Assembly (NCBI GenBank): GCA_029560815.1
Contig: JAKQKF010000046.1
Location: 1-64,000, forward strand
DNA: 64,000 nucleotides
Reading direction: 5' to 3'
Source: a bacterium
GTDB taxonomy: Bacteria; KSB1; UBA2214
The notes under the pieces are model-generated. The model did no database searches and was not told the DNA's origin. It saw only the letters and a list, made by a program, of their open reading frames with translations. Positions 10,095 to 19,463 of the stretch are shown here, one piece after another. Each line of letters opens with the position of its first letter. The first letter of the stretch is position 1. The translations under genes and the position numbers were made by a program.

Positions 10095-10628
10095 ATGAAA
10101 AAGATCTGCGTTTTGGCCCTGTTGCTGATGGGGATGGCGCTAATGACCGGCTGCACACTCTCCAAGGATTTTATCGTCACACTGGAAAAAGAGTACACCG
10201 TCAATTATAATGGCACTTCCTACTCCAAGGCCGAACTCATCAATGCCACCTCGTTCAGCGACGATCTGGACAAGTTCGAGGACGATCTTAAATCGGTCAA
10301 TGTGACCAAAGTTACCTACATAGTGACCTATTTTAACGGTCCCGCCAGCCAGCAGATCAACAGCGCACTGCTTTCGGTCGCTCCTGCGGATGGAAGCTCT
10401 TTCACGACCCTGACCTCCTTTGCCAATGTCAATCTGGCGAGCGTTGCTGCAAAGGAGCAGGAAGTGGAAGTCGATGAAGCGGGTGAGGAGGTGGTGGAGG
10501 ATGAATTGCTCGGGGCTGACCACTCACTCCAGATGAAATTTGCCGGCACTGCAAACCAGGCGCCGCTCAACTTTAAGATAAAATTCAAGGTGACCTGCAA
10601 GGTCAAGTATGAGAAGAAGCTGATCTAA
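10095..10628 (+). CDS. Lipoprotein of unknown function
   Basis: 177 residues with a classic lipoprotein signal: MKKI start, hydrophobic core and lipobox LMTG|C (Cys20). The mature part is beta-rich with an acidic, glutamate-rich insert (about residues 115-140: VEVDEAGEEVVEDE) and a basic C-terminus. GAGG at 10084-10087 gives a good ribosome site. It is a single-gene unit between two terminators. No family recognised; periplasmic or outer-membrane anchoring is inferred from the signal only. Confidence 0.85.
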   Translation: MKKICVLALLLMGMALMTGCTLSKDFIVTLEKEYTVNYNGTSYSKAELINATSFSDDLDKFEDDLKSVNVTKVTYIVTYFNGPASQQINSALLSVAPADGSSFTTLTSFANVNLASVAAKEQEVEVDEAGEEVVEDELLGADHSLQMKFAGTANQAPLNFKIKFKVTCKVKYEKKLI

Positions 10629-10661
10629 TAAAAAAGGCCCCTGAAAAGGGGCCTTTTTTAT
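10629..10661 (+). terminator. Rho-independent terminator
   Basis: AAAAAGGCCCCT / AGGGGCCTTTTT with a 4-base loop lies directly after the lipoprotein stop. A-rich and T-rich flanks make it potentially bidirectional, facing the convergent pepF gene. Confidence 0.92.
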
Positions 10662-10781
10662 TGCCTTGACCTGTAACTGCTCTGCTTTCGACGCGCCGGC
10701 TTTCGTCCGCATTCTATAATCAGGAGATGGTGAACAGCCTGAAGATGCTCGTGTGCCGGGAAACGGGTGCTGCACGCTCTT

Positions 10782-12656
10782 CTATTTGCGCTTGTCGAGA
10801 ATCTTTTCGATTTCGTCCATGGTGCGGTTCATCGCCGCCATCGCCTGGGTGAAGGGTTCGGTGGTGGTCATATCCACGCCCGCCTTTTTCAGCAGCTCGA
10901 TCGGGTAATCCGAACCGCCTGCTGAAATGAATTCCAGGTAGGACTCTACGGCGCCTTTTTCATGATTGAGAATCTTCCGGGAAAGGGCCGTCGAAGCGGT
11001 AAAGGCTGTGGAGTATTGATATACATAAAAGTTGTAATAAAAATGGGGGATGAAAGCCCATTCCAGTGCGTAAAGGTCATCCACATCGCAGATCCCTTGA
11101 TCGGCTCCGTAATATTTCCTGAAAATCGCCCGGTAGAGCTCGGTCAGCTTGTCCCCGGTCAGGGTCTCACCGCGCTCCGCCGCCTCGTGGATGGCCAGCT
11201 CGAATTCGGCGAACTGGGTCTGGCGGAAAAGGGTTCCCTTGATGCCGTCCAGATGGCTCATCAGCAGGGAGAGCCGGATATCGTCATCCTTGATCGTTTT
11301 GAGAATGTGATCGATGAGAAGGGCTTCATTCAGGGTGCTGGCCACTTCAGCGACGAAGATGGGATAGTCGGCGAGCGGGTAGGGCTGGCTGCTGTTGGAA
11401 AAGTGGCTGTGCAGGGCATGGCCCAACTCGTGCGCCAGTGTGCTGACATCGTTGTACTGGCCGCTGTAGTTCATCAGGATGTAGGGGTGCACGTCATAGG
11501 CCGAGCCGTTGGAATAGGCGCCTGAGCGCTTGCCGGTTGTGGGATAGAGATCGATCCAGCGGGAACGAAAGGCCTCCTCAACCACTTTCTGGTAGTCACT
11601 GCCGAGGGGGGCGAGTGCAGTGAGAATCAGCTGCCGGGCCTCGTCATAGGCATAGTTCAGTTCTACCCCCTTGACGACCGGTGCGTAGAGGTCGTGGTAC
11701 TCCAGCTGTGGGACCCCGAGCATGCGCTGGCGCAGCTTGAGATATCGGTGGAAGGTGGGCAGATTCGTGTTGATGTTTCTGATCAGAGCGTGATAGACCT
11801 CGACCGGAATCGCATTGTCATCCAGGGCGGTGGAGAGACAATTCTCGTAGCGCCGCGCTCGCGCATAAAACATGTCACGTTTGACGTTGGCATAGAGCTG
11901 CGTGCCGAAAGTGCGGCGGAACTGCCCCAACGTTGTAAAAAAGGCCTGGAAGACCTTCTCCCGGTCTTCGCGGACGGGCAGGGTGCGATAGCGGCTGTAA
12001 CCCGCCTGATCTACCAGCACAGTGGTGCCATCGCTCAGCTTAACCTCGGGATAAGGCAGTTCGGCATTGCTGAAGATGGAATAGGTGGAATAGGCGGCAT
12101 CGGACATCAGGCCAGCCTCGGCGACGATCTTTTCCTCGGCGGCGGAGAGCTTGTGGGCTTTCCGGCGCAGCACATCCCGCAGATAAAAAGCATAGGTTTC
12201 CAGCCCTTCCTCCTGCGCGATGAACTGGTCGATCCGGGCAGAAGTGAGGGCGGCGATCTCGGGTTCGATAAAAGCCAGACGGCTGGATAGGTCGACGCCG
12301 AGCTGGCTGGTTTCCTGCTTCATCGCCAGGGCTTCGCTGTCCCGGGTATCCTGGTCGGAGAGCAGACCGGCATAGGTGGAGAGCCGGCCGAACCGGCGAG
12401 ATAGCTCGGTGCGCAGCTCGAGACAGGCGTAAAGATCGCGGGCGGAACTGGCTAGTTTCCCCTGGAAAGCGGCGATCTCGGGCACAAGATCGTTGAGCTG
12501 ATTCATGGCGTTCCGCCAGGCTGCTGCGTCCGGAAAAAGATCGGCTGTATTCCAGGTATACTCGGGCGCAACTTCTGTGCGCGGGCGGGTCTGGCTCTGC
12601 ACGACACCGGCGGTGGTTAAAAGCAGGATCATACACAGTACCTCGACAGGTTTCAT
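10782..12656 (-). CDS. pepF: Exported oligoendopeptidase F (M3 family)
   Basis: Zinc metallopeptidase of the M3B family, 624 residues, cleaving short to mid-size peptides. The zinc site HELGHALHSHF with a downstream glutamate in FVAEVASTLNE is intact, as is the typical C-terminal YQYSTAF region. Most PepF proteins are cytoplasmic; this one begins with MKPVEVLCMILLLTTAGVVQSQ, a signal peptide, so it probably acts in the periplasm. CTCCTT (12665-12670) is AAGGAG on the coding strand. Transcribed alone, divergent from the NagB-like fusion gene. Confidence 0.93.
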   Translation of the reverse strand: MKPVEVLCMILLLTTAGVVQSQTRPRTEVAPEYTWNTADLFPDAAAWRNAMNQLNDLVPEIAAFQGKLASSARDLYACLELRTELSRRFGRLSTYAGLLSDQDTRDSEALAMKQETSQLGVDLSSRLAFIEPEIAALTSARIDQFIAQEEGLETYAFYLRDVLRRKAHKLSAAEEKIVAEAGLMSDAAYSTYSIFSNAELPYPEVKLSDGTTVLVDQAGYSRYRTLPVREDREKVFQAFFTTLGQFRRTFGTQLYANVKRDMFYARARRYENCLSTALDDNAIPVEVYHALIRNINTNLPTFHRYLKLRQRMLGVPQLEYHDLYAPVVKGVELNYAYDEARQLILTALAPLGSDYQKVVEEAFRSRWIDLYPTTGKRSGAYSNGSAYDVHPYILMNYSGQYNDVSTLAHELGHALHSHFSNSSQPYPLADYPIFVAEVASTLNEALLIDHILKTIKDDDIRLSLLMSHLDGIKGTLFRQTQFAEFELAIHEAAERGETLTGDKLTELYRAIFRKYYGADQGICDVDDLYALEWAFIPHFYYNFYVYQYSTAFTASTALSRKILNHEKGAVESYLEFISAGGSDYPIELLKKAGVDMTTTEPFTQAMAAMNRTMDEIEKILDKRK

Positions 12657-12686
12657 AGAGACGGCTCCTTGGCATTATGATGCAGC

Positions 12687-12715
12687 AATATACGTAATTT
12701 TACGCTTGGCAGCAA
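12687..12715 (-). promoter_or_regulatory. Promoter candidate for pepF
   Basis: On the minus strand TTGCTG (12715-12710) and TATATT (12692-12687) are 17 bases apart, about 30 bases upstream of the pepF start. Confidence 0.5.
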
Positions 12716-12794
12716 GCTTCTTGATGCCGTGCGAAGCAGGAGGGAGGCCAGCAGCCAGCTCAGATGGCAGCGCCCGGTGGGACAAGAAATGCTT

Positions 12795-12823
12795 TTGAAT
12801 TATTCTTATTTTTGATATATTAC
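12795..12823 (+). promoter_or_regulatory. Promoter candidate for the NagB/PIG-L fusion gene
   Basis: TTGAAT (12795-12800) and TATTAC (12818-12823) are 17 bases apart in an AT-rich block. An overlapping TATATT at 12816 is an alternative -10 with shorter spacing. Confidence 0.35.
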
Positions 12824-12871
12824 TCTGAAATTGTCAATTTCACTTGAAACTCATTCTGGCGGATGTGAAAC

Positions 12872-15232
12872 ATGGACAAGAAACAGACAAAAACCGGATC
12901 TTCTAAGGTCGAAATGCTGGCCGTGGAGCGGAGCGGCCGCAAGTTCATCTATGCGCCGCAGGAGAAAATCGCCATCGTCGAGGTGGAGAACTTTCCCATG
13001 CTCGGCAAGCTGACTGCGCTTCGTTTCCTCGAATGGGTGCAGGAAAACCCCGAGGGCATCATCTCCCTGCCCACCGGAAAAACCCCCGAGCACTTTATCA
13101 AATGGGTGACCCGCTACCTGCGCGACTGGGAAACCCCCGACATCCGCAAGGATCTGGAAGCCAACGGCGTCGATGCCGGCAAAAAACCGCAGATGTCCGG
13201 CTTGCGCTTCGTGCAGATCGATGAATTCTACCCGATCAATCCCACCCAGGTCAACAGCTTTTACCACTATATCAATACCTTCTATATCCGCGGCTTCGGA
13301 CTCGATCCGAAAAAAGCCCTGCTCATCAACGCCTGGGGTCTCGGTGTGCCCGAAAGCAAGACACCAGCGGAGGCCTTTCCGGACGAAATCGTCGATCTCT
13401 CTCTTCGCACCCGTCAGCCCAAGACCCGCCTCGAAAAGATGCAGCAGAAAATTATCACCCGCGTGGATCAGTACTGCACCGAATACGAAGCCCAAATCCG
13501 CGCCATGGGCGGCATCGGCTTTTTTCTTGGCGGCATCGGACCGGACGGCCACATCGGCTTCAACGTCCGGGGTTCAGACCACTTTTCGACCACCCGTCTG
13601 ACCGCTACCAACTACGAAACCCAGGCCGCTGCCGCATCGGACCTCGGCGGCATCGAGGTCGCCCGCAACCGGCTGGTGATCACGATCGGTCTGGATACCA
13701 TCACCTATAATCCCCGCTCTGTGGCGATCATCATCGCCGCCGGCGAGGCCAAAGCACGTGTCATCAAGGACGCGGTCGAGCAGAAAGCGGACAATCAATA
13801 CCCCGCTTCCGCTCTCCATAAACTTCCAAACGCCCGCTTTTACCTCACGCATGGCGCCGCCATCCTGCTCACGGAAAGGCGCTATGAAAATGTCACCAGG
13901 ATGGACCCCATCCCCGAACACGAGGTCGAACATATCGTTGTTGACCTGGCCAGGGAGCGGAGAAAGCACCTCTGGGAACTCGACGAGCAAGATTACGCCT
14001 CGATCCGCTCATCGGCCCTGGTCCTGAAAAACAGCGGTATGACGCCCGTCCAGCTTGGTGACTATGTCTCCGCCAGACTTAAAAGCAAGATTGAGGAAGG
14101 GCTGGCGCCGCTTGAGGGCCATACTTTTCTCCATACCGCACCCCACCACGATGACATCATCCTGGGCTACTGGCCTTATATCATCCACCTGGTGCGCAGC
14201 GCCAAAAATTCGCATCACTTCACTTACCTGACCAGCGGCTTCAACGCCGTCACCAATACCTATGCCCGCGATCTGCTGGAAAACCTGCAGCGCTTCATTG
14301 ACACCCAGGAATTCCAGCGCCTGCTCAGTGAAGGCTATTTCGACCCTGCCAATGAACTGGGACGCAACCGGGACATGTACCAGTATCTGGACGGGGTGGC
14401 CGCCCACAGCGAGTACATGCGGGATGAGGGCGAGGCCCGCCGGCTTTTACGCAATATGATCCATATCTTCGAAGAGAGCAGCACCGGCCAGCTTAAAAAT
14501 CGCGTCGCCGAGCTCATACTCTACTTCAAGACCCAATATCCCGGCAAAAAAGACCTGCCCTATATCCAGCAGCTCAAGGGAATGATCCGCGAGTGGGAAT
14601 CGGACCTCAAATGGGGCCACCTCGGCTTTAATTCGAGCCACGTCCACCACCTCCGCCTCGGCTTTTACAAGGGTGAGATCTTTACCGAGAATCCGCAGGA
14701 AGACCGCGATGTGGTGCCGGTGCTGAATCTGCTCAAGCAGGTCCAGCCCTCCGTGGTCACCCTCGCCTTCGATCCGGAGGGGAGCGGACCCGATACCCAT
14801 TACAAGGTGCTGCAGACCCTGGCCCAGGCCTTGCAGATCTATGAGAAGGAAAGCGGCAAACACGACATCCAGGTATGGGGATACCGGAACGTCTGGTTCC
14901 GTTTTCATCCCTCTGAGGCGACCACCATGGTGCCGGTTTCGCTTAATTCCCTCTCCGTGCTTGAATCGGTGTTCGATGCCTGCTTTGGCTCCCAGCGCAC
15001 CGCGTCGTTCCCCAGCTACGAGTTCGACGGCCCCTTCTCCCAGCTCTCGCGTAAGGTGCTGGTTGAACAGTATCAGTGGATGAAACTCTGCCTCGGCAGG
15101 AGCTATTTCAACGAGAGCACGCATCCCCGGCTGCGCGGCGCTCATGGCATGGTTTATCTTAAAAAGATGTCGCTGCAAGAGTTCTACTCCCAGTCCATCG
15201 AGCTGCGCAAGCGCATGGAGAGCGCGGAGTAG
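12872..15232 (+). CDS. NagB-like glucosamine-6-phosphate deaminase fused to PIG-L/LmbE deacetylase-like domain
   Basis: 786 residues. About residues 20-345 are NagB-like (LPTGKTP, FVQIDEFYP, GIGPDGHIGFN); about 415-760 are PIG-L/LmbE-like with the zinc motif PHHDD (residues 424-428) and an HVHHL pair later. Such fusions occur in Bacteroidetes-type bacteria and suggest N-acetyl-glucosamine 6-phosphate deacetylation and deamination in one chain. The residue after FN in DGHIGFN is Val where E. coli NagB has the catalytic Glu148, so classical deaminase activity is uncertain. Weak ribosome site (GGCGGAT). The next gene is convergent beyond a shared terminator. Confidence 0.88.
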   Translation: MDKKQTKTGSSKVEMLAVERSGRKFIYAPQEKIAIVEVENFPMLGKLTALRFLEWVQENPEGIISLPTGKTPEHFIKWVTRYLRDWETPDIRKDLEANGVDAGKKPQMSGLRFVQIDEFYPINPTQVNSFYHYINTFYIRGFGLDPKKALLINAWGLGVPESKTPAEAFPDEIVDLSLRTRQPKTRLEKMQQKIITRVDQYCTEYEAQIRAMGGIGFFLGGIGPDGHIGFNVRGSDHFSTTRLTATNYETQAAAASDLGGIEVARNRLVITIGLDTITYNPRSVAIIIAAGEAKARVIKDAVEQKADNQYPASALHKLPNARFYLTHGAAILLTERRYENVTRMDPIPEHEVEHIVVDLARERRKHLWELDEQDYASIRSSALVLKNSGMTPVQLGDYVSARLKSKIEEGLAPLEGHTFLHTAPHHDDIILGYWPYIIHLVRSAKNSHHFTYLTSGFNAVTNTYARDLLENLQRFIDTQEFQRLLSEGYFDPANELGRNRDMYQYLDGVAAHSEYMRDEGEARRLLRNMIHIFEESSTGQLKNRVAELILYFKTQYPGKKDLPYIQQLKGMIREWESDLKWGHLGFNSSHVHHLRLGFYKGEIFTENPQEDRDVVPVLNLLKQVQPSVVTLAFDPEGSGPDTHYKVLQTLAQALQIYEKESGKHDIQVWGYRNVWFRFHPSEATTMVPVSLNSLSVLESVFDACFGSQRTASFPSYEFDGPFSQLSRKVLVEQYQWMKLCLGRSYFNESTHPRLRGAHGMVYLKKMSLQEFYSQSIELRKRMESAE

Positions 15233-15275
15233 GCAGCCGCTCAAGTCAGGGATGGAGGCCGCCCTCCACCACCAT

Positions 15276-15318
15276 AAAAAAATAGAGCCGGACAAACTTG
15301 TCCGGCTCTATTTTTTTT
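15276..15318. terminator. Bidirectional Rho-independent terminator
   Basis: A long perfect stem (AAATAGAGCCGGACA / TGTCCGGCTCTATTT) flanked by A7 and T8 separates the NagB-like gene from the convergent response-regulator gene. Confidence 0.92.
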
Positions 15319-15339
15319 ACCTCTGCCGCCCGATCCTGC

Positions 15340-16695
15340 CTAGCTGCGTTTCTTGCGCTTGAGCTGGTATCGCCTGATCTTGTTGTAAAGTGTCACCCTG
15401 TCGATCCCCAGCATTCTGGCGGCCTTGCTGATGTTCCAGTTTGCCTTGCCAAGCATGAGCGCAATATGATGCCTCTCCATCTCGGCAAGGGAATCCGATC
15501 CTTCATGCCGTTCGGCGCTCTCCTCGGCAAGCTGGAAGGGCAGATCGTGGGGCATGATGGCGGGCGCTTTGCCTACAACCATCGCCCTCTCGATGGCGTT
15601 CTCAAGCTCCCGGATATTGCCCGGCCATTGGTGCCGGATGAGCAGGTCAAGCGCCTGCGGTGAAATCTCGCGGATATCCTTGTTCATGCTCCGGCTGTAC
15701 TTGCGAATAAAATGGTCCACCAGCCCCGGGATATCTGATTTGCGCTCGCGCAGAGGAGGGAGGACGATCGTGAAGACATTGATGCGGTAATACAAATCCT
15801 CGCGGAACGAACCATCGGCAACAGCCTGCTCAAGATTTTTATTGGTTGCGCAGATCAAACGGATATCCACGTGGATGTTCTGGCTGCCGCCCACCCGGGT
15901 GAACTGCCGGCTTTCGAGCACCCGCAGCAGTTCCATCTGCATCTTCTGGCTGATATTGCCGATCTCGTCGAGAAAAAGCGTGCCCTTGTCAGCGAGCTCA
16001 AATTTGCCCTTCCGCCGGCTCTGCGCTCCTGTGAAAGCCCCTTTTTCATGGCCGAAAAGCTCGCTCTCCAGAAGGCTCTCAGACAGGGCGCCGCAGTTGA
16101 CCGCGATGATGGGGTGGTAACGGCGCTCGGAATGATCATGAATAGCGCGCGCGATCAGCTCCTTGCCGGTTCCACTTTCACCACGGATGACCACCGTCGC
16201 ATCCGATTGGGCGACGGTCTGCACCAGTTCCATTACCCGCCTGATCTGCGGACTATCGCCGATGATCTCTTCAGGTCCGGACAGCTGCTGCATGCTCTGC
16301 CGCAGCTCACTGTTTTCCTCCCGCAGTGAGATCCGTTCGGCGGCGTTTCGCACCATATGACTGAGTTCCTCCGGATTGAAGGGCTTGACGACATAGTCAT
16401 AAGCGCCCTCCTTGAGGCTCTGTACTGCTGTATCCACCGAAGCGAAGGCGGTCATGATGATGATGATCATCTCCTTGTGAAGCTCACGCACCCGGCGCTG
16501 CAGTTCTATCCCGCTCATCCCCGGCATGCGGACATCGAGCAGTATGATATCCCATGGCGACTTGTCAAGCGCTGCCAGAGCCTCAAAGGCATCTTTGGCG
16601 ATACCGACCTCGTAGCCCTCCTCCCGGAACCAGTTGAAAAGTGAGAGCCGTACGGACTCTTCATCGTCGACGATCAGAATGGATACTGAATTCAT
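15340..16695 (-). CDS. Sigma-54-dependent response regulator (NtrC family)
   Basis: 451 residues: receiver domain (phospho-acceptor Asp54 in LLDVRMPG), AAA+ sigma-54 activator domain (Walker A GESGTGKE, sigma-54 contact loop GAFTGA, then LRVLESRQFTRVGG), and a C-terminal Fis-type helix-turn-helix (NISKAARMLGIDRVTLYNKI). It lies 34 bases downstream of a histidine kinase gene in the same direction, so the two form a two-component pair. GAGGAA gives a good ribosome site. The probable target is the sigma-54 promoter at 22112-22127 ahead of the NrfD module (inference from position). Confidence 0.95.
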   Translation of the reverse strand: MNSVSILIVDDEESVRLSLFNWFREEGYEVGIAKDAFEALAALDKSPWDIILLDVRMPGMSGIELQRRVRELHKEMIIIIMTAFASVDTAVQSLKEGAYDYVVKPFNPEELSHMVRNAAERISLREENSELRQSMQQLSGPEEIIGDSPQIRRVMELVQTVAQSDATVVIRGESGTGKELIARAIHDHSERRYHPIIAVNCGALSESLLESELFGHEKGAFTGAQSRRKGKFELADKGTLFLDEIGNISQKMQMELLRVLESRQFTRVGGSQNIHVDIRLICATNKNLEQAVADGSFREDLYYRINVFTIVLPPLRERKSDIPGLVDHFIRKYSRSMNKDIREISPQALDLLIRHQWPGNIRELENAIERAMVVGKAPAIMPHDLPFQLAEESAERHEGSDSLAEMERHHIALMLGKANWNISKAARMLGIDRVTLYNKIRRYQLKRKKRS

Positions 16696-16729
16696 AATTC
16701 CTCGGTTTACTGTAAAATAGTGTCAGCTC

Positions 16730-18400
16730 TTACTGAATAACCTGGCTCGGATCCGCCGCTGGCGCCTTCGGGTCGATCTCTTTTCCTCCCTGTGCCCCTT
16801 TATCCGGCAAAGGGTGACGAGGCAGAGTGATGCTAAAAACTGTGCCCCCCGATGATCCGGCGTCAACCGCGATGATACCCTGATGGCGCTGGATGATGCC
16901 GTAGGTCACAGCCAGCCCCAGACCAACCCCTTTGCCCTCCTTTTTGGTCGAGAAAAAGGGATCAAAGATATGAGGCAGGACATCGTCTGGAATGCCTCCG
17001 CCGGTATCCGCAACCTCGATCATGATGGACTCCGGATTGCTTTTTGCGCTGGTGCGGACAGTCAAGGTGCCGCCGCTCTCCATCGCCTCGATGGCATTGA
17101 CGAAAAGGGCCACCAGAGCCTGGCGGATCTGCCCTGCATCACAGATCAAACGATCATCCGCGAGCTGCAGTTCATCGCAGTGAGCGATTCCCTTCAGCTC
17201 CATGTGATGATGGACCAGCTTCAGACTCGATGTGATCAGCTCGTGCAGATGGTCTTCTGCGAAATGGCCCCCGGATTGGCGCGCGAAGAGGAGCATGTTG
17301 TTGATAATATCTCCCGAACGGCCGATCTCGTTTTTGATGATCGTCAGATATTCCTGCAACCGCTGCCTGGCGGCAGGAGGCAGCGACTCATCCTGCAGCA
17401 AACGCAGGGCGAGGAAGGAGTAGTTCAGTGCGCCGGCGAGCGGATTGTTGATTTCATGGGCGACGGTGGCGGAGAGATGACCAAGAGAGGCCAGCCGTTC
17501 CATTTGCACCAGGTGCGATTCAGCCTCGGACAGTTCACGGCTTTTCTTCTCGACCTTATCTTCCAGATGGAGAGACCAGTCAGTGAGTTCACGCCGGGCT
17601 GCATCCAGATCAGCGTTCATCTGGTTGAAAGCCGCGGCGAGCTGGCCCAGTTCATCATTCCTGGCGGCCTCAATACGATAGGAGAGGTTGCCGGAGGCGA
17701 TCTCGTGCGTCCCCTTGATCAGAGCGCCGACGCGGCGGCGGACAAACCGGTCGATGAACCAGCCGGCGGAGAGGCCGCTCGCCAGAATCAGCAGGATGCC
17801 GAAGAAAATCAGCTGCCGGCGGTCCGCGCGCAGCTGCGCATCGACCCCTGCCAGAGACCACTGCACATCCAGAACCCCCAGTATTTTCTCCCCGGCACTG
17901 TGGGCGTGGCAGTCCGCGTTGGAGCAGTCGGGTTCGTTGGCAATGGGATTGACCATCCCCAGAATGCGGCGGCCGGCGTCGTCACGCAAAAGACGCTGAC
18001 CGTCTGCGGCCGGGATGACGGCTGGCTCCTTCCCCGCAGCATGGCAAGCGGAGCACGCTTCTGCAGCCGGATCGACGCTGCGGCCGATCTCCTCACGCCG
18101 GGAAGAGGAGACGATTCTGCCTTGCTTGTCGTAAACACGAATGGCGGCGATGCCGGAATCGGCCGCGAGCGTGCTGATGATCTGATGAATATCTTCCTTG
18201 CGGTTGATCAGCATGCCGTACCGCATCGACCCCTTGATAATGTCACTCACCCGGCCGGCGTTGACAGATGTGCTTTCAAGCAGCTGCCGGCTGTGGGTCT
18301 GCACAGAGCGGTGCGCATAAAGCCCGAAACCGCAGGTCGCGATGGCCATCATCAGGATGAAAATTCTGACACTGAGGGACTGGAATGCTTTTTTCAACAT
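16730..18400 (-). CDS. Membrane sensor histidine kinase with periplasmic heme-c motifs
   Basis: 556 residues. TM1 (about 11-30), a periplasmic sensor region to about residue 190, TM2 (LIFFGILLILASGLSAGWFI), HAMP, HisKA (His in SATVAHEINNPLAG) and HATPase_c (DTGGGIPDD, GLGLAVTYGI). The sensor contains CSACH (116-120), a standard heme-c motif, and CSNADCH (159-165), a CX4CH variant. That suggests covalent heme and sensing of redox state, O2 or NO. It pairs with the downstream sigma-54 regulator and sits beside a multiheme/NrfD module. No clear Shine-Dalgarno before the chosen ATG. Confidence 0.93.
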   Translation of the reverse strand: MLKKAFQSLSVRIFILMMAIATCGFGLYAHRSVQTHSRQLLESTSVNAGRVSDIIKGSMRYGMLINRKEDIHQIISTLAADSGIAAIRVYDKQGRIVSSSRREEIGRSVDPAAEACSACHAAGKEPAVIPAADGQRLLRDDAGRRILGMVNPIANEPDCSNADCHAHSAGEKILGVLDVQWSLAGVDAQLRADRRQLIFFGILLILASGLSAGWFIDRFVRRRVGALIKGTHEIASGNLSYRIEAARNDELGQLAAAFNQMNADLDAARRELTDWSLHLEDKVEKKSRELSEAESHLVQMERLASLGHLSATVAHEINNPLAGALNYSFLALRLLQDESLPPAARQRLQEYLTIIKNEIGRSGDIINNMLLFARQSGGHFAEDHLHELITSSLKLVHHHMELKGIAHCDELQLADDRLICDAGQIRQALVALFVNAIEAMESGGTLTVRTSAKSNPESIMIEVADTGGGIPDDVLPHIFDPFFSTKKEGKGVGLGLAVTYGIIQRHQGIIAVDAGSSGGTVFSITLPRHPLPDKGAQGGKEIDPKAPAADPSQVIQ

Positions 18401-18598
18401 ATGGGCAGGGAAAGGGTGAGCTGATCAGATGATATTTGCAGATAAAAATAGAGAATTATTCCGAATACCACAACCGGAATCGTAAATAATCTCGCCAATA
18501 TAAAGCAAAATACAACAAATGATGTTGAATTAATTCACAAAGAGGTGGGATGGTCGGGTGGGGTGGGCGGTCCGGGTCAGGTGCTCAAAAGAGCACAG

Positions 18599-19405
18599 TC
18601 ACCGCGCATAGAAGGGTGCCACGGTGCTGAAGTAGCGCTTGCTGCCCAGCAGTCCGGCGAGCGTGCCGGGAAGAAGAGGATCTTTCCCGCGTATTGTTTC
18701 CTGATCCGGTTGTTCAGCATCAAGCGTCTCGGTGAGGGCTTGCTGAAGTTCGAGGTATTGCGAGCGCAGAAAGGCCGACGCTTTCTCGGCCCTCAGTTTT
18801 CCGCTGGCTGCACTGCGGCTGGAGGTGACGCTGATCTCCATGAAAAAGGACTGAACCGGCATCTCCATTTTCTGCGCCAGTTCCTCCAGCACTCCGGGAT
18901 TGACGGCGCGCACCACACCGTCGCAGGGCGCAGTCAAACCCAGCGTACCTTCACTGGCAATGAGCCACATGGTCGGTTCCGAGGTCGTGAGGATGGCTCC
19001 CCGGCGGGGCAGGACGACTTCCCGTATGGGCGGCAGAAAAACGGTCCCGTTCTCGTTCAGGCCGATTTCAAATTTTTTTCCGCCCCGCGGGCGCATATAC
19101 CAAAAGCCGGCTCCATACCAGGTGGCGGCATCAAAATGAGGAGAAGGAAGGAGGGGATCCTTGATTTCCGCATCGGTCGGAAGAGAATGCTGCTGGTTGG
19201 GGCCTTCCAGAATCCGCCCTTCCACGGCAGGATGAGCTCTGCCGCTGCGCATCAGTTGATCGAAAGGGCAGCCGGCGCATGCAAAGGCGCGATCGCACAG
19301 CTTGAAAGCAACCAGACCCGCCTGCATCCAGACACAGGCGGCTTCGCCCTCCGGCCAGGCCTGGTTGGCCTGGCCGGAATATTTGGGGATGATTTTTTCC
19401 ATCAT
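18599..19405 (-). CDS. GcvH-like (lipoyl-fold) protein with N-terminal Cys cluster
   Basis: 268 residues. The N-terminus has Cys24, Cys37, Cys43 and Cys46 (CDRAFACAGCPFDQLMR), able to hold a metal or Fe-S centre. About residues 105-190 resemble the glycine-cleavage H-protein fold (EIGLNENGTVFLPPIREV, GLTAPCDGVVRAVNPGVLE). The lipoylated lysine expected in ESVK-type motifs is not there (IASEGTLGLTAP), so lipoylation is unlikely. It is the last gene of the NrfD module, suggesting a structural or electron-transfer accessory role. Two adjacent ATGs at the start; no good ribosome site. Function unproven. Confidence 0.7.
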   Translation of the reverse strand: MMEKIIPKYSGQANQAWPEGEAACVWMQAGLVAFKLCDRAFACAGCPFDQLMRSGRAHPAVEGRILEGPNQQHSLPTDAEIKDPLLPSPHFDAATWYGAGFWYMRPRGGKKFEIGLNENGTVFLPPIREVVLPRRGAILTTSEPTMWLIASEGTLGLTAPCDGVVRAVNPGVLEELAQKMEMPVQSFFMEISVTSSRSAASGKLRAEKASAFLRSQYLELQQALTETLDAEQPDQETIRGKDPLLPGTLAGLLGSKRYFSTVAPFYAR

Positions 19406-19463
19406 TTTGACCGCGTCACGAGAGCATCGAAGGGTCCAGGCAGGAACTGCTCTGCCTCGCCCC

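Noticed and set aside
16883..18424. 513-codon plus-strand frame over the heme-motif kinase
   Set aside because: The minus strand encodes HAMP, HisKA and HATPase motifs in order; the plus frame has none.
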